From contig NZ_BAABCJ010000007.1 in the NCBI RefSeq assembly GCF_039538765.1, positions 124,001 to 188,000 on the forward strand: a DNA stretch of 64,000 nt, in the 5' to 3' direction. The stretch is from Zhihengliuella alba (GTDB lineage Bacteria; Actinomycetota; Actinomycetes; Actinomycetales; Micrococcaceae). Both the position numbers and the translations under genes were made by a program. The notes below the pieces were generated by a model, which was given only the letters and a program-made list of their open reading frames with translations, was not told where the DNA came from and made no database searches. Positions 1 through 8,123 of this stretch are shown here, in pieces (within the stretch, counting starts at the first letter, position 1; every line of letters begins with the position of its first letter).

Positions 1-276
1 CTCCAGGTCGCGATCCTCATCGCCGTCGCCTACGGCACCGTGAACACGGCGGCCGACGCATGGCTCATGGGTGACATCGGAGTGGGCCTGATGGCCTGGC
101 TGAACATCATCGGCATCCTGATCCTGCAGCAACCGGCATACAAGGCCCTGCGCGATTTCGAGCGCCAGAAGAAGCTCGGCATCGATCCGGTGTTCGATCC
201 GAAGGCGCTCAACATCGTCGGCGCGACCTTCTGGGAGAGCTACGACCGCGACCGCTCCAAGGAGCCCGTGGCCTAG
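1..276 (+). CDS. Alanine/sodium symporter (AGCS family), C-terminal fragment
   Basis: The window opens inside this gene; the last 91 residues and a TAG stop are visible in frame 1. The fragment ends in a hydrophobic helix (around WLNIIGILIL) followed by a short cytoplasmic tail with LRDFERQKKLGIDPVFDP and a late FWESYDRD segment. That tail pattern is characteristic of AGCS (AlsT/DagA-like) sodium:alanine symporters, which import alanine or glycine with Na+. The N-terminal transport core lies outside the window, so substrate residues cannot be checked. A strong hairpin terminator follows 55 bases after the stop. Confidence 0.8.
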   Translation, partial: LQVAILIAVAYGTVNTAADAWLMGDIGVGLMAWLNIIGILILQQPAYKALRDFERQKKLGIDPVFDPKALNIVGATFWESYDRDRSKEPVA

Positions 277-330
277 CCCGGCCGACGCGCGGCGGCCGCC
301 TCCACGATTCACTCGGAGGCGGCCGGATAC

Positions 331-370
331 ACGAAGCCGCCGGTCCCGCTCACGGGGCCGGCGGCTTCGT
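331..370. terminator. Bidirectional hairpin terminator
   Basis: Arms 331-348 and 353-370 pair over 18 bp with a single G-T mismatch around a CTCA loop. It lies between the convergent symporter fragment and the ABM-domain gene and would serve both strands. Confidence 0.8.
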
Positions 371-375
371 CGTGC

Positions 376-672
376 TCAGAGCGGGGAGCCGACGACCCTG
401 AACTTGAACCCGCCGCGGTTCCCCGTGAGCAGAGGCATCGACTCGCTGATGGCCGAGCGGATCGAGGTCCGTTCGAGGGCCTCCCGGTGCGCCTCCTCGC
501 TCGTCCACTGCTCGATCACGAACACGGTGTTGGAGTGGTAGTCGCTCACGCCGACGTCGTACGTCAGGCAGCCCGCATCGATCAGCTCGGGGCGGTGCCG
601 GGTGAGGATGTCGATGAGCTGGTCGCGCTTGCCCGGTTGCGCTTCGAGCGTTCCGACAGTGACGAAGGTCAT
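376..672 (-). CDS. Antibiotic biosynthesis monooxygenase (ABM) domain protein
   Basis: A 98-residue protein, the full length of a single ABM ferredoxin-like domain. It starts MTFVTVGTLEAQPGKRDQLI, has the central FVIEQWTSEEAHREAL segment typical of YgiN-type quinol monooxygenases, and ends with a beta strand (GFKFRVVG). Such cofactor-free enzymes oxidise quinols or related aromatics, or have only structural roles; the substrate cannot be told. No clear ribosome binding site precedes the ATG. It is divergent from the SRPBCC gene at 801. Confidence 0.8.
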   Translation of the reverse strand: MTFVTVGTLEAQPGKRDQLIDILTRHRPELIDAGCLTYDVGVSDYHSNTVFVIEQWTSEEAHREALERTSIRSAISESMPLLTGNRGGFKFRVVGSPL

Positions 673-800
673 GGCTCGACGCTACGACTCTCGGCTGGTG
701 GGGGCAAGACCTCGCAGGCTCCGAAAGGTCTCGGCACCGGCCGGGACGCGTGCTACTTTGTGCTCGACGATCGTCCCGCTCCCCCACGAAAAGAGTCGTC

Positions 801-1325
801 GTGTCGCAGATCAACATCAGCCGTGCTGTCGGGATCAACGCGGGACCGGACGTGATCCGCCCCTTCCTGACCGATTTCCGGGCCTGGCCGGAGTGGGCGC
901 CGCTGGGCCATCTGGACCCCGCACTCCGGCGCGAGTACCACGGAGCCGAGGCCGGCGTCGGAGCCGTCTACGAGTGGTCCGGCAGCAGGGAGACTGGCAG
1001 CGGCGTCATGACGATCACCGCCATCACCGAGGACCACGTCCAGATCCATCTCGAGTTCCACGAGCCCTTCAAAGGTTCCAGCGACCATACCTTCAGCCTG
1101 GATCCCGTCCCCGGGCGGGACGGGTCGAACCCGAAGGACGTCACCGAGGTCACGTGGACGATGGTCGGCTTCCAGTCCGGCCTCCGCGGCCTCGTCGCCA
1201 AGCTCTTCGGCAAACTGGAGGTCAGGATGGCCGAGGCGATCACGCAGGCCCTGCTCGATCTGAAGTACAGGGTCGAGGGCGAGGAGCCAGTAGGCGAACC
1301 GGACCGGGTGCGAGCCGAGTCCTGA
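801..1325 (+). CDS. SRPBCC (START/Bet v1-like) family protein
   Basis: About 174 residues if translated from the GTG at 801 (SQINISRAVGI...); an in-frame ATG at 750 would add a basic extension unlike this family, so the GTG is preferred. The N-terminal INISRAVGINAGPDVIRPFLTDFRAWPEW pattern (a beta strand, then a short helix ending in W.EW) and the later F.EPFKG..DHTF and VTWTMVG strands match polyketide-cyclase/START-like lipid or ligand-binding folds. Members bind hydrophobic ligands; nothing here identifies one. A strong terminator follows directly. Confidence 0.75.
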   Translation: MSQINISRAVGINAGPDVIRPFLTDFRAWPEWAPLGHLDPALRREYHGAEAGVGAVYEWSGSRETGSGVMTITAITEDHVQIHLEFHEPFKGSSDHTFSLDPVPGRDGSNPKDVTEVTWTMVGFQSGLRGLVAKLFGKLEVRMAEAITQALLDLKYRVEGEEPVGEPDRVRAES

Positions 1326-1345
1326 CGCGGCTCCCCGGCGAACGC

Positions 1346-1392
1346 ACGGAGCGGGTGCGGCCCACACCTCGTGGGGCCGGCACCCGCTCCGT
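1346..1392. terminator. Bidirectional hairpin terminator
   Basis: The arm beginning ACGGAGCGGGTG at 1346 pairs with CACCCGCTCCGT ending at 1392, and the inner GGCCCAC/GTGGGGCC part extends the stem with one bulge. It separates the convergent SRPBCC and DUF4352 genes. Confidence 0.8.
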
Positions 1393-1415
1393 TGTCTCGC
1401 TCGCGCGATCGTGGA

Positions 1416-2255
1416 CTACTGGACGTTCCAGGCCACGGACTCCCCGTTGAAGTCGAGCGCGGCACCGACGCGGAGGGCCGCGCCGTGGACCGCCTCCGCA
1501 GGGACATCGAAGCAGACCTGGTAGGACGTGCTCCCGCCGCGGGCGAGGTTCGGCTGCTCGACGCTGTTCTTCTCGAGGACTGCCGTGCAGGTGGTCGTCG
1601 AGTAGATGCGGGCGTCGGACCCGGCGAGCTCGATCGAGAGATCGAGCCACGGAGTCCCCTCCTCGGCACCCTCGTAGGTCACGGTCAGCTCCGCGAGGAC
1701 GTACTGGCCCGTCGCCGGCTCGTTGAACTCGTTCACGGCGGCGATCGCCTCGCCGGCGTCCGGGTTCACCGCGTCCACGGTCACCTGGTAGTCACCGACC
1801 GCTGCGGTGGCCCCGAGCGGGTTGGCCTCGGCCGGGGCGGTGGCCGCCTGCTCCTCCTCCGTCGCGGCGCGCTCGCCGGTCTCGGCCTGCTCGATCGCCT
1901 GGTCCATGGCCGCGCCGGCTTCGTCCAGGACGGAGACGTAGAACGCCTGGGTCACGAAGACCACCACAATGGCCACGACCGCGATGAGGCTGGACGCGAT
2001 GCCGAGTCCCTTGCCGCCGTTCCGCTTGGCGGCGATCACCAGGGAGGCGATGCCGAGAGCCAGGGCGATGACTCCGAGGACCGCCGCGACGTTGTTGACG
2101 ATCGGCACGGCCGAGAGGCAGATGGCGACGATCGCGACCACGAGCGCTGCGATGCCGAGGCCGCGGCCCGCGCGCGTCCTGGGTGCCGCGCCCGTCGGCC
2201 CGGTCGGTGCGGACGGTGCGGACGGTGGTTGGACGGTCTGTTCCGGAAAGCTCAT
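1416..2255 (-). CDS. DUF4352-type membrane-anchored protein
   Basis: About 279 residues from the ATG at 2255, which sits just after GGGGGAGAA; an in-frame ATG at 2279 lacks such a site. The order is a Pro/Thr-rich cytosolic start, three hydrophobic segments (GLGIAALVVAIVAICLS, VAAVLGVIALALGIASLVI, GIASSLIAVVAIVVVFV), an acidic linker, then an extracellular beta-rich domain (VGDYQVTVDAVNP..., GQYVLAELTVTYEG, YQVCFDVP) resembling the immunoglobulin-like DUF4352/telokin fold. Two cysteines (CTAVLEK and QVCFD) could form a disulfide. It is probably a surface-exposed protein of unknown role. It is transcribed alone, ending at the hairpin at 1346. Confidence 0.75.
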   Translation of the reverse strand: MSFPEQTVQPPSAPSAPTGPTGAAPRTRAGRGLGIAALVVAIVAICLSAVPIVNNVAAVLGVIALALGIASLVIAAKRNGGKGLGIASSLIAVVAIVVVFVTQAFYVSVLDEAGAAMDQAIEQAETGERAATEEEQAATAPAEANPLGATAAVGDYQVTVDAVNPDAGEAIAAVNEFNEPATGQYVLAELTVTYEGAEEGTPWLDLSIELAGSDARIYSTTTCTAVLEKNSVEQPNLARGGSTSYQVCFDVPAEAVHGAALRVGAALDFNGESVAWNVQ

Positions 2256-2489
2256 TTCTCCCCCAAAGGTCGGTGACATGTTCGGCTCCGGCGTGCCCGG
2301 GCCTGAACCAGAACACTAAGGAGAGGCACCCACAGAATGGTGTCGGCGACCCGGCGGCGCGCGTCCGACCGACTTCCAGCGAACTCCGAGGAGGTGCCCG
2401 TGTTCTTTCAGGACCAGGTTGTTAGGTTCGAGAAACAGGTGGCCGGCTGGCCGCCGCAGGCATCAGTTCACTAAGGAGAATCTCCGGAC

Positions 2490-2975
2490 ATGCAGATCAA
2501 GAACTCGGAAGAACTGTTCGTGCGACTGCTCTCGCTAGCCAACAGCGCGGAGCAGCAGATGACCAAGGCGCTGCCCAAGCTCGCACGGGCCGCGGAGAAC
2601 CCCGAGCTCGTCGAGATGTTCGAGCACCACCTCGAGGAGACCGAGGGGCAGCTGGAGCGCATCGATCAGGTGGCCAGCACGCTGGACATCACGCTGAAGC
2701 GGATCAAGGACCAGTCGATGGCCACCCTCATCGGCGACGGCGAGGAGTTCATCGAGGCCACGGAGAAGGGCGCCCTGCGGGACGCGGCCCTCATCGGTGC
2801 CGCCCAGCGGGTGGAGCACTACGAGATCGCCGGCTACGGCACCCTCTGCGCCCTGGCGGAGGAGCTCGGCTACACCGAGGCGAAGAACATCCTGGCCGAG
2901 ACGCTGGCCGAGGAGAAGTCGACCGACGAGAAGCTGAGCACCGCCGCGGAGACGAAGATCAACAAGCAGGCCTGA
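2490..2975 (+). CDS. YciF/YciE-type ferritin-like protein (DUF892)
   Basis: 161 residues, all alpha, with the ferritin-like DUF892 layout. Helix 1 carries EQQMTKALPKLARAAENPEL, helix 2 FEHHLEETEGQLERI, helix 3 the GALRDAALIGAAQRVEHYEIAGYG motif and helix 4 LAETLAEEKSTDEKL. The Glu/His residues in EHHLEET, RVEHYEIA and LAEEKSTD are the expected di-iron ligands. Relatives are stress-induced putative ferroxidases. The ATG at 2490 follows ACTAAGGAGA with good spacing. Two tandem terminators follow. Confidence 0.9.
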   Translation: MQIKNSEELFVRLLSLANSAEQQMTKALPKLARAAENPELVEMFEHHLEETEGQLERIDQVASTLDITLKRIKDQSMATLIGDGEEFIEATEKGALRDAALIGAAQRVEHYEIAGYGTLCALAEELGYTEAKNILAETLAEEKSTDEKLSTAAETKINKQA

Positions 2976-2993
2976 CGGCCAAAGAGTCCAGGT

Positions 2994-3026
2994 GGACCGG
3001 AGGAGACGAACGGTCTCCTCCGGTCC
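2994..3026 (+). terminator. Hairpin terminator
   Basis: Perfect 14-bp stem, GGACCGGAGGAGAC pairing with GTCTCCTCCGGTCC, loop about 5 nt, 18 bases after the YciF-type gene. Confidence 0.75.
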
Positions 3027-3040
3027 ATCGCAGGAAAGGC

Positions 3041-3080
3041 GGAGGACCCCGGGAGAGACGAACGGCTCCCGGGGTCCTCC
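3041..3080. terminator. Second hairpin terminator
   Basis: Perfect 15-bp stem GGAGGACCCCGGGAG / CTCCCGGGGTCCTCC. It probably serves both the ferritin-like gene and the convergent acetyltransferase; two strong stems in 90 bases make this a tight transcriptional boundary. Confidence 0.75.
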
Positions 3081-3147
3081 TTCGTCTCGTTCGAGACCGT
3101 CCCGCTCGAGAGCGTCCGGCTGGAGAGCGTCCGGCGGGCGGCGGACT

Positions 3148-3678
3148 TCAGAGCCGACGCGTCATGAACGCGCTGTTCTCGTCCGGCACGTACGCGCCGA
3201 AGGGCTCGCAGGGCAGGAATCCCTCCGACGCGTACAGGCCGCGGGCAGCGGCGAAATAGTCCTCGGTGCCGGTCTCGAGCGAGACCCGGCGGACCCCGCG
3301 GGCCGCTGCGTCCTCCAGCAGCAGGCGGACCATCGCCCGCGCGAGCCCCCGTCCCCGGTAGCCCGTGTGGGTCCGCATGCTCTTGAGTTCCTCGTGCCCC
3401 GGCTCCTGATCGCCCCCGGGACGGTGCACGACGGCGATGCCTCCGGTCGCGACGAGGACGTCGCCGTCGTACGCCGTCCAGAGGCGGACGGTCGGCCGGT
3501 TCAGGCCGTCGAGATCGAGGGCGTGCACGCTCTCGGGCGGTGAGGTCGCCGCCATATCGGCGAGATGCTCGCCGAGGAAGGCGCCGAGGCGCGGATCCGC
3601 GAAGTCGGCACGGCGGACGGAGAAGCCGGCCAGTACCGGCGCGGATGAGGTTGCGGTCACGCCTGCGAGTCCGGGCAT
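3148..3678 (-). CDS. GNAT family N-acetyltransferase
   Basis: 176 residues. The acetyl-CoA pyrophosphate-binding loop is visible as GYRGRGLARAMV, after the ELKSMRTHTGYRG strand-turn, and the C-terminal half has RRVSLETGTEDYFAAARGLYASEGF, the usual beta5-helix segment. The acceptor is unknown. The ATG at 3678 is three bases beyond the stop of the osmoprotectant binding protein, so it is probably the last, weakly coupled gene of that operon. It is divergent in sequence from the two other GNAT proteins in the window. Confidence 0.85.
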   Translation of the reverse strand: MPGLAGVTATSSAPVLAGFSVRRADFADPRLGAFLGEHLADMAATSPPESVHALDLDGLNRPTVRLWTAYDGDVLVATGGIAVVHRPGGDQEPGHEELKSMRTHTGYRGRGLARAMVRLLLEDAAARGVRRVSLETGTEDYFAAARGLYASEGFLPCEPFGAYVPDENSAFMTRRL

Positions 3679-3681
3679 CGC

Positions 3682-4617
3682 CTACAGGTCCTGCTCCGCC
3701 AGCCATTCCTCGGCGATCGTCGCCGCGGGCAGCTGCTCGTCCACGCTGCGCCCGTTGAGCTCGAGGAGCTCCTCCGAGGTCAGCGCCGCGCTGACGCCGT
3801 CGATCACCTCGGCCGCCTCCTCGCCGACGTTGTCGCTGGCCAGCGGGATCAGGTGGGAGGCGAGGAACAGTCCCTCGGTGTCCTCGAGGACCTTCAACCC
3901 GTTCTTGGTGATCGAGGGGTCGCCCGTGTAGACGATCGCGATCTGGATGTCGCCGTCGGTCAGCGCCTTCACGGTCAGGGGTCCGCCGCCGTCCTCGATC
4001 GGCGTGAAGCCGACCTCGACGCCGTAGGCCTCCGCCAGGCCCTTCGGCCCGTTCGGGCGGTTCTCGGCCTCCGAGTTCGCGCCCATGGTCATCTGCGAGT
4101 CGACCTTCTGCAGGTCCTCGATGGTCTCCAGGCCGTGCTCGTCCGCGAACTCCTGCGTCACGGCGTAGGCGTCCTGGTCCGTGGCCGGCGCCTGCTCCAG
4201 CACGCGCAGCCCCTCGGGTGTGGAGCCCTGGAGCTCAGAGTAGACGTCCTCGCTCCGTGTCGCCTCGGTGTCCGGCACCCAGTACTTCAGCAGCGGTCCC
4301 GTGTACTCGGGGAAGAGGTCGATCGACCCGGCCTCGATCTCCGGCAGATAGGCCTCGCGCTGGCCGATGCGGAACTGGCGTTCCACCTCCTGCCCGGCGC
4401 CCTCGAGCGCCTGCGCGTATATCTCGGCGACGATCTCGTTGGAGTAGTAGTCCTGGGATCCGACGACGATCGGCTCGCCCGCGGACGGTCCGCCGTTGTC
4501 CTGGCCGCCGTTCGCGGAGTCCAGCGGGTCGCCGGACCCGCAGGCGGTCAGGGTCAGGGCCGCGGCGGCGAGCGCGCCGGTCAGGCCGGTGAGGCGTGTG
4601 AGGGTGCTGTCCTTCAT
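3682..4617 (-). CDS. Osmoprotectant (glycine betaine/choline) ABC transporter, substrate-binding lipoprotein
   Basis: 311 residues, beginning with a lipoprotein signal peptide whose lipobox is LTAC (Cys about 26). The mature part is an OpuAC/ProX-type binding protein: VVGSQDYYSNEIVAEIYAQ at the start of lobe 1, IDLFPEYTGPL (the conserved hinge EYTG motif), then GDIQIAIVYTGDP in lobe 2. It would capture a quaternary amine outside the membrane and pass it to the two permeases encoded upstream. Its ATG overlaps the permease stop (ATGA at 4614-4617), so it is the fourth gene of the operon. The exact substrate is inferred from family only. Confidence 0.88.
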   Translation of the reverse strand: MKDSTLTRLTGLTGALAAAALTLTACGSGDPLDSANGGQDNGGPSAGEPIVVGSQDYYSNEIVAEIYAQALEGAGQEVERQFRIGQREAYLPEIEAGSIDLFPEYTGPLLKYWVPDTEATRSEDVYSELQGSTPEGLRVLEQAPATDQDAYAVTQEFADEHGLETIEDLQKVDSQMTMGANSEAENRPNGPKGLAEAYGVEVGFTPIEDGGGPLTVKALTDGDIQIAIVYTGDPSITKNGLKVLEDTEGLFLASHLIPLASDNVGEEAAEVIDGVSAALTSEELLELNGRSVDEQLPAATIAEEWLAEQDL

Positions 4618-5303
4618 GCGTGCGCCTTTCGGTTCGGTGATGTCTGGAGCCTAGCGGCCCGGCGCGCCCGGCGCTGCAGCTGCGCCAGGACGATCTCGGC
4701 CAGGAGCGCGAGTGCCGCCACCAGGAGCGCGCCGGCGAGCATCTCCGCGTAGTCGCGGGACTTGAGCCCGGAGAACAGGTAGCGGCCGAGCCCGACGTCC
4801 GCGAGGTACGCGGCGAGCGTCGCCGTGGCGATGACCTGCAGGACCGCGGCGCGCAGTCCCCCGATGATGACGGGGGCGGCCAGCGGCAGCTCGACGCGGG
4901 TGACGATCTGCCATTCGCTCATGCCCACCGCGCGCGCCGCGCCCGTGACGTTCGGGTCCACGGCCTGCACGCCCGAGTAGGCGCCGGCGAGCAGTGACGG
5001 GATCGCGAGGACCACGAGCGCCAGCATCGGCGCCTGCACCCCGATGCCGAGCCACAGCCCCAGCAGGGTCAGCAGGCCGAGCGTCGGGACGGCGCGGGCG
5101 GCCCCGGCGAGGCCGACGACGGCGGTGCGGCCGCGGCCGGTGTGCCCGACCAGCACCCCGGCGGGCAGTGCGACGGCGGCCGCCACCGCGACGACCGCGG
5201 CCGTCACGAGGACGTGCTCGCCGATCCGGTGCCCGACGGTCCCGGGTCCGGACCACTGGGCCGGGTCCGTCATCCAGGCCCAGGCCTCCAGCAGCAGGCT
5301 CAT
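4614..5303 (-). CDS. Osmoprotectant ABC transporter permease (OpuB/ProW type)
   Basis: 229 residues with about six membrane helices. It has the ABC permease coupling loop (EAA-type) as MSEWQIVTRVELPLAAPVIIGGLR preceded by ITAL-like NVTGAARAVG. TM1 is VLVTAAVVAVAAAVALPAGVLVG. It pairs with the second permease at 5300-6007 to form the membrane channel. Start ATG 5303 overlaps the stop of that permease by ATGA; its own stop overlaps the start of the binding protein in the same way. The arginine-rich C-terminal tail (LQRRARRAARLQ) is cytosolic. Confidence 0.88.
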   Translation of the reverse strand: MSLLLEAWAWMTDPAQWSGPGTVGHRIGEHVLVTAAVVAVAAAVALPAGVLVGHTGRGRTAVVGLAGAARAVPTLGLLTLLGLWLGIGVQAPMLALVVLAIPSLLAGAYSGVQAVDPNVTGAARAVGMSEWQIVTRVELPLAAPVIIGGLRAAVLQVIATATLAAYLADVGLGRYLFSGLKSRDYAEMLAGALLVAALALLAEIVLAQLQRRARRAARLQTSPNRKAHA

Positions 5304-6007
5304 GTCCGTCCCCCGTCCCCGGGCTGCAGGGCGGAGGGCGGGAGGATGGCCGGCGCCTTCCCGGCGGAAGCGGCCGAGGCGCGGGCCCAGGGCGTCGCGG
5401 CGCGGGCCGCGAGGACCACCAGACCGTCGAGCAGGAGGGCCAGGAGTACCGTGGCGACGAGCCCGGTGACGACCTCGGCGACGATCCCCCGCTGGAACCC
5501 GTCGGTGAACAGGGTGCCCAGGTTGGCGACGCCGATGAGGGCACCGATCGTCACGAGTCCCACCGTGCTGACGGTGACCACGCGGAGGCCGGCCGCCACG
5601 ACGGGGACGGCCAGGGGCAGGTCCACGGTCCAGAACATCTGGCGGGGCGAGTGCCCGACCGCCACGGCGGCCTGCCGGACGGCGGGGTCCACGGAGGCGA
5701 AGCCGTCCGCGACGCTGCGCACCAGCAGCGCCACACCGTAGACGGTGAGGGCGATGATCATGGTCGCCGCGGAGCGCAGCGGCACGCCGAAGACGGCGGG
5801 CACCAGGATCAGCAGCGGGAGCGCGGGGATGGCGTAGAGCAGGCTGGCACCGGAGAGCAGGGCGCCCCCGAGCCGCGGGCGCACGTGCGCGAGCCAGCCG
5901 ATCGGCACGGAGAGCAGGAGGCTGAGCAGGATGGCCGGGACGCTCAGCCAGAGGTGGGCCCAGGTCAGTTCCGCGATCAGCCCCCACGAGTACTGGAGCC
6001 ACGTCAC
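5300..6007 (-). CDS. Osmoprotectant ABC transporter permease, second subunit
   Basis: 235 residues from a GTG at 6007 (VTWLQYSWGLI...), chosen because it overlaps the ATPase stop as GTGA and because the protein then begins at the usual place before TM1. The coupling loop is visible around DPAVRQAAVAVGHSPRQMFW, followed by the typical LPLAVPVVAAGLRV. A longer open frame continues upstream but only as an out-of-frame reading of the ATPase gene. The C-terminus is Ala/Pro-rich and variable. It forms the transmembrane pair with the 4614-5303 product. Confidence 0.87.
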   Translation of the reverse strand: MTWLQYSWGLIAELTWAHLWLSVPAILLSLLLSVPIGWLAHVRPRLGGALLSGASLLYAIPALPLLILVPAVFGVPLRSAATMIIALTVYGVALLVRSVADGFASVDPAVRQAAVAVGHSPRQMFWTVDLPLAVPVVAAGLRVVTVSTVGLVTIGALIGVANLGTLFTDGFQRGIVAEVVTGLVATVLLALLLDGLVVLAARAATPWARASAASAGKAPAILPPSALQPGDGGRT

Positions 6008-6822
6008 GGGCTGCCCTCCAGCACCCCGATGGGCCGGCCGGCCCCGTCCACCAGGATCCGCCGGCCGCCCACCTCCTGCTCGTGGATGCGCCGCTCGTGG
6101 CGATCGGCGCCGATGAACTGGCGGACGAAGTCGTCGGCGGGCGCGGCGAGCAGTTCGGCCGGGGTCCCGGCCTGGGCGATCCGCCCGCCCTGCTGGAGGA
6201 CCACGACGTCGTCGCCCAGGCGGAAGGCCTCGTCGACGTCGTGCGTGACCAGGAGGACGGTCTTGCGCAGCTCGCGCTGGAGGCGGCTGAGCTCGTCCTG
6301 GAGCTCCCGACGGACGATCGGGTCGACGGCACCGAAGGGCTCGTCCATGAGCAGGACGTCGGGGTCGGCCGCGAGGGCGCGAGCGACCCCGACTCGCTGC
6401 TGCTGCCCGCCGGAGAGCTGGCCCGGGTAGCGGCGGCCGAGCGCCGGGTCGAGGCCGACGCGCTCGAGGAGTTCGGAGGCCGCGTGGCGGGCCTGCCGGC
6501 GGCCGACGCCGTCGAGCACGGGGACCGTGGCGACGTTGTCCAGCACGTCGCGGTGCGGGAGGAGCCCTCCGGCCTGCAGGACGTAGCCGATCGAGCGCCG
6601 CAGCCGGACGGGGTCCTCGGCCGAGACGGCGCGCCCGTCGACGTGGATGGACCCGGAGGTCGGTTCGACCATCCGGTTCACCATGCGCAGGAGCGTGGTC
6701 TTGCCGCAGCCCGACGATCCGAGGAGCACCGTGATGGTGCCGGCGGGGACGGTGCGGCTGAAGTCCTCGACGGCCACGGTGCCGTCCCTGTAGGTCTTGC
6801 TGACGGATCGGAACTCGAGCAT
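6004..6822 (-). CDS. Osmoprotectant ABC transporter ATP-binding protein (ProV/OpuCA type)
   Basis: 272 residues from the ATG at 6822, which has GAGGAG five bases upstream; a GTG two codons earlier would overlap that site and is less likely. Walker A is GSSGCGKT, the Q-loop lies in IGYVLQAGGLLPH, the ABC signature is LSGGQQQRV, Walker B with catalytic Glu is DVLLMDEPFGA, and the H-loop is LLVTHDVDEAF. The C-terminal 40 residues are a short remnant rather than full CBS domains, so ionic-strength sensing through CBS is not evident. It is the first gene of the ATPase-permease-permease-binding protein operon. Confidence 0.9.
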   Translation of the reverse strand: MLEFRSVSKTYRDGTVAVEDFSRTVPAGTITVLLGSSGCGKTTLLRMVNRMVEPTSGSIHVDGRAVSAEDPVRLRRSIGYVLQAGGLLPHRDVLDNVATVPVLDGVGRRQARHAASELLERVGLDPALGRRYPGQLSGGQQQRVGVARALAADPDVLLMDEPFGAVDPIVRRELQDELSRLQRELRKTVLLVTHDVDEAFRLGDDVVVLQQGGRIAQAGTPAELLAAPADDFVRQFIGADRHERRIHEQEVGGRRILVDGAGRPIGVLEGSP

Positions 6823-7050
6823 CGGCACTCCTCAACTCCCTGGGATGGACTCCACCCTATACTCGCTCCCCCACCCGATCGGCGGCGGGGACCGAGCCGC
6901 TCCGGAGCCCGCCGCCGGGAATCCGGGCACCGCCCGGATGGTTCCTGAGAAGTGGATGGGAACTCGTTCCGGGCCGGTTGCCGCTGCCTCCGTACCTGCT
7001 AGCTTGACGGCAGAGCTGACATGGGAAGACACGACCGTGAGGAGCCACTG

Positions 7051-7536
7051 GTGGACTTGGAGATCAAGCAACACGACGAGTTCCAGAGAAAGGAATGGCT
7101 CGCCACGCGGATCGGCTGGGCCGCGATCGCGCTCTTCCTGCTGGCGGGCCTGCTCGGGTTCCTCGGCTCGGGCCCGTTCAGCCAGACCACCGCCGCGAGC
7201 GATTCGGGGGACGTCGCCGTCGAGTTCCAGCGCATCGGGCACAACAACGCGGACGACAATCTGACGATCGACCTGGCCAGCCAGACCGTCGCCGATGGCA
7301 AGGTCACCGTCCACCTCACCGGGGACTGGCCGAACAACGTCGACATCACGGGCGTCTCGCCGCAGCCCAGTGCCGAGTACGCCGTGCCCGGCGGCACGGC
7401 GTACGAGTTCGAGGTGCTGGACGGCGCGGACGTCTCCGCGTCCTTCGCCTTCCGCTCCACGGGATACGGTCCCCTCGACGGGACGGCGTCCGTGGACGGC
7501 GACGCCGTCGACTTCACCCAGTTCGTCCTACCGTAG
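7051..7536 (+). CDS. Single-pass membrane protein of unknown function
   Basis: 161 residues from a GTG at 7051 with GAGGAG six bases upstream; an in-frame ATG at 7021 would add ten residues but has no ribosome binding site. The layout is a charged cytosolic start (DLEIKQHDEFQRKEW), one helix (GWAAIALFLLAGLLGFLG), then an extracytoplasmic domain with beta-strand character (VAVEFQRIGH, VTVHLTGDWPNNVDITGVSP). It is nine bases upstream of the DUF421 gene and surely co-transcribed with it. In several actinobacteria such small anchored proteins accompany DUF421 genes (family-level recollection); the role is unknown. Confidence 0.75.
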   Translation: MDLEIKQHDEFQRKEWLATRIGWAAIALFLLAGLLGFLGSGPFSQTTAASDSGDVAVEFQRIGHNNADDNLTIDLASQTVADGKVTVHLTGDWPNNVDITGVSPQPSAEYAVPGGTAYEFEVLDGADVSASFAFRSTGYGPLDGTASVDGDAVDFTQFVLP

Positions 7537-7545
7537 GGAGCCATC

Positions 7546-8007
7546 ATGGATGCCGTACTCCGCGCACTCGCCATCTACCTGGTCCTGCTCCTGCTGTTCC
7601 GCCTCACGGGGAAGCGGACCATGAGCCAGGTGACGACGTTCGACTTCGTCCTGCTGCTGATCGTCGGCGAGGCGACCCAGCAGGCGCTCCTCGGCGAGGA
7701 CTTCTCGATCGTTCAGGCCGCCCTGGTCATCGCCACGCTCATCGCCCTGAGCCGCTTCTCCGACTTCCTCGGCTGGAAGTTCCCCAAGTTCGGACGCGTC
7801 ACGGAGAGCGTGCCGCTGATCCTCGTGCAGGACGGCAAGGTGCTCGAGGACGTCCTGGCCAAGGAGCACCTCACCGCGGACGAGATCATGGACGCCGCCC
7901 GCGAGACGCAGGGGCTGGAGCGGATGGACCAGATCAAATGGGCGGTCCTGGAGCAGTCCGGCACCATCAGCGTGGTCCCGCGAGAGAACGCGGCCCCGAA
8001 GTCCTGA
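7546..8007 (+). CDS. DUF421 (YetF-like) membrane protein
   Basis: 153 residues: two or three N-terminal helices (IYLVLLLLFRLTGKRTMSQ, TFDFVLLLIVGEATQQALLG, IVQAALVIATLIALSRF) and a cytosolic C-terminal domain starting VPLILVQDGKVLEDVLAKEHLTADEIM and ending DQIKWAVLEQSGTISVVPRE. The R.TGKR.MSQ.T.FDF..L...GE sequence is the family hallmark. YetF-like proteins are implicated in spore or envelope processes in Bacillus; no enzyme activity is known. It is the second gene of a two-gene unit and is followed by a convergent terminator. Confidence 0.88.
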   Translation: MDAVLRALAIYLVLLLLFRLTGKRTMSQVTTFDFVLLLIVGEATQQALLGEDFSIVQAALVIATLIALSRFSDFLGWKFPKFGRVTESVPLILVQDGKVLEDVLAKEHLTADEIMDAARETQGLERMDQIKWAVLEQSGTISVVPRENAAPKS

Positions 8008-8049
8008 CCGGCGGGCAGGTCAATACCCCACAGCACCATCCGTACAGCG

Positions 8050-8088
8050 CGACGGCGCCGCTCCAGCGGGACTGGAGCCGCGCCGTCG
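8050..8088. terminator. Bidirectional hairpin terminator
   Basis: A 17-bp stem with one mismatch (8050-8066 with 8072-8088, loop CGGGA) between the convergent DUF421 and metallophosphoesterase genes. Confidence 0.8.
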
Positions 8089-8123
8089 TACTCTGTCCGG
8101 GTTCGACCCGGCAGCCGACGTCC

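Noticed and set aside
4614..6835. Apparent fusions of the osmoprotectant permeases with the ATPase
   Set aside because: All three genes overlap by ATGA or GTGA in different frames; the extended frames carry no ABC motifs.
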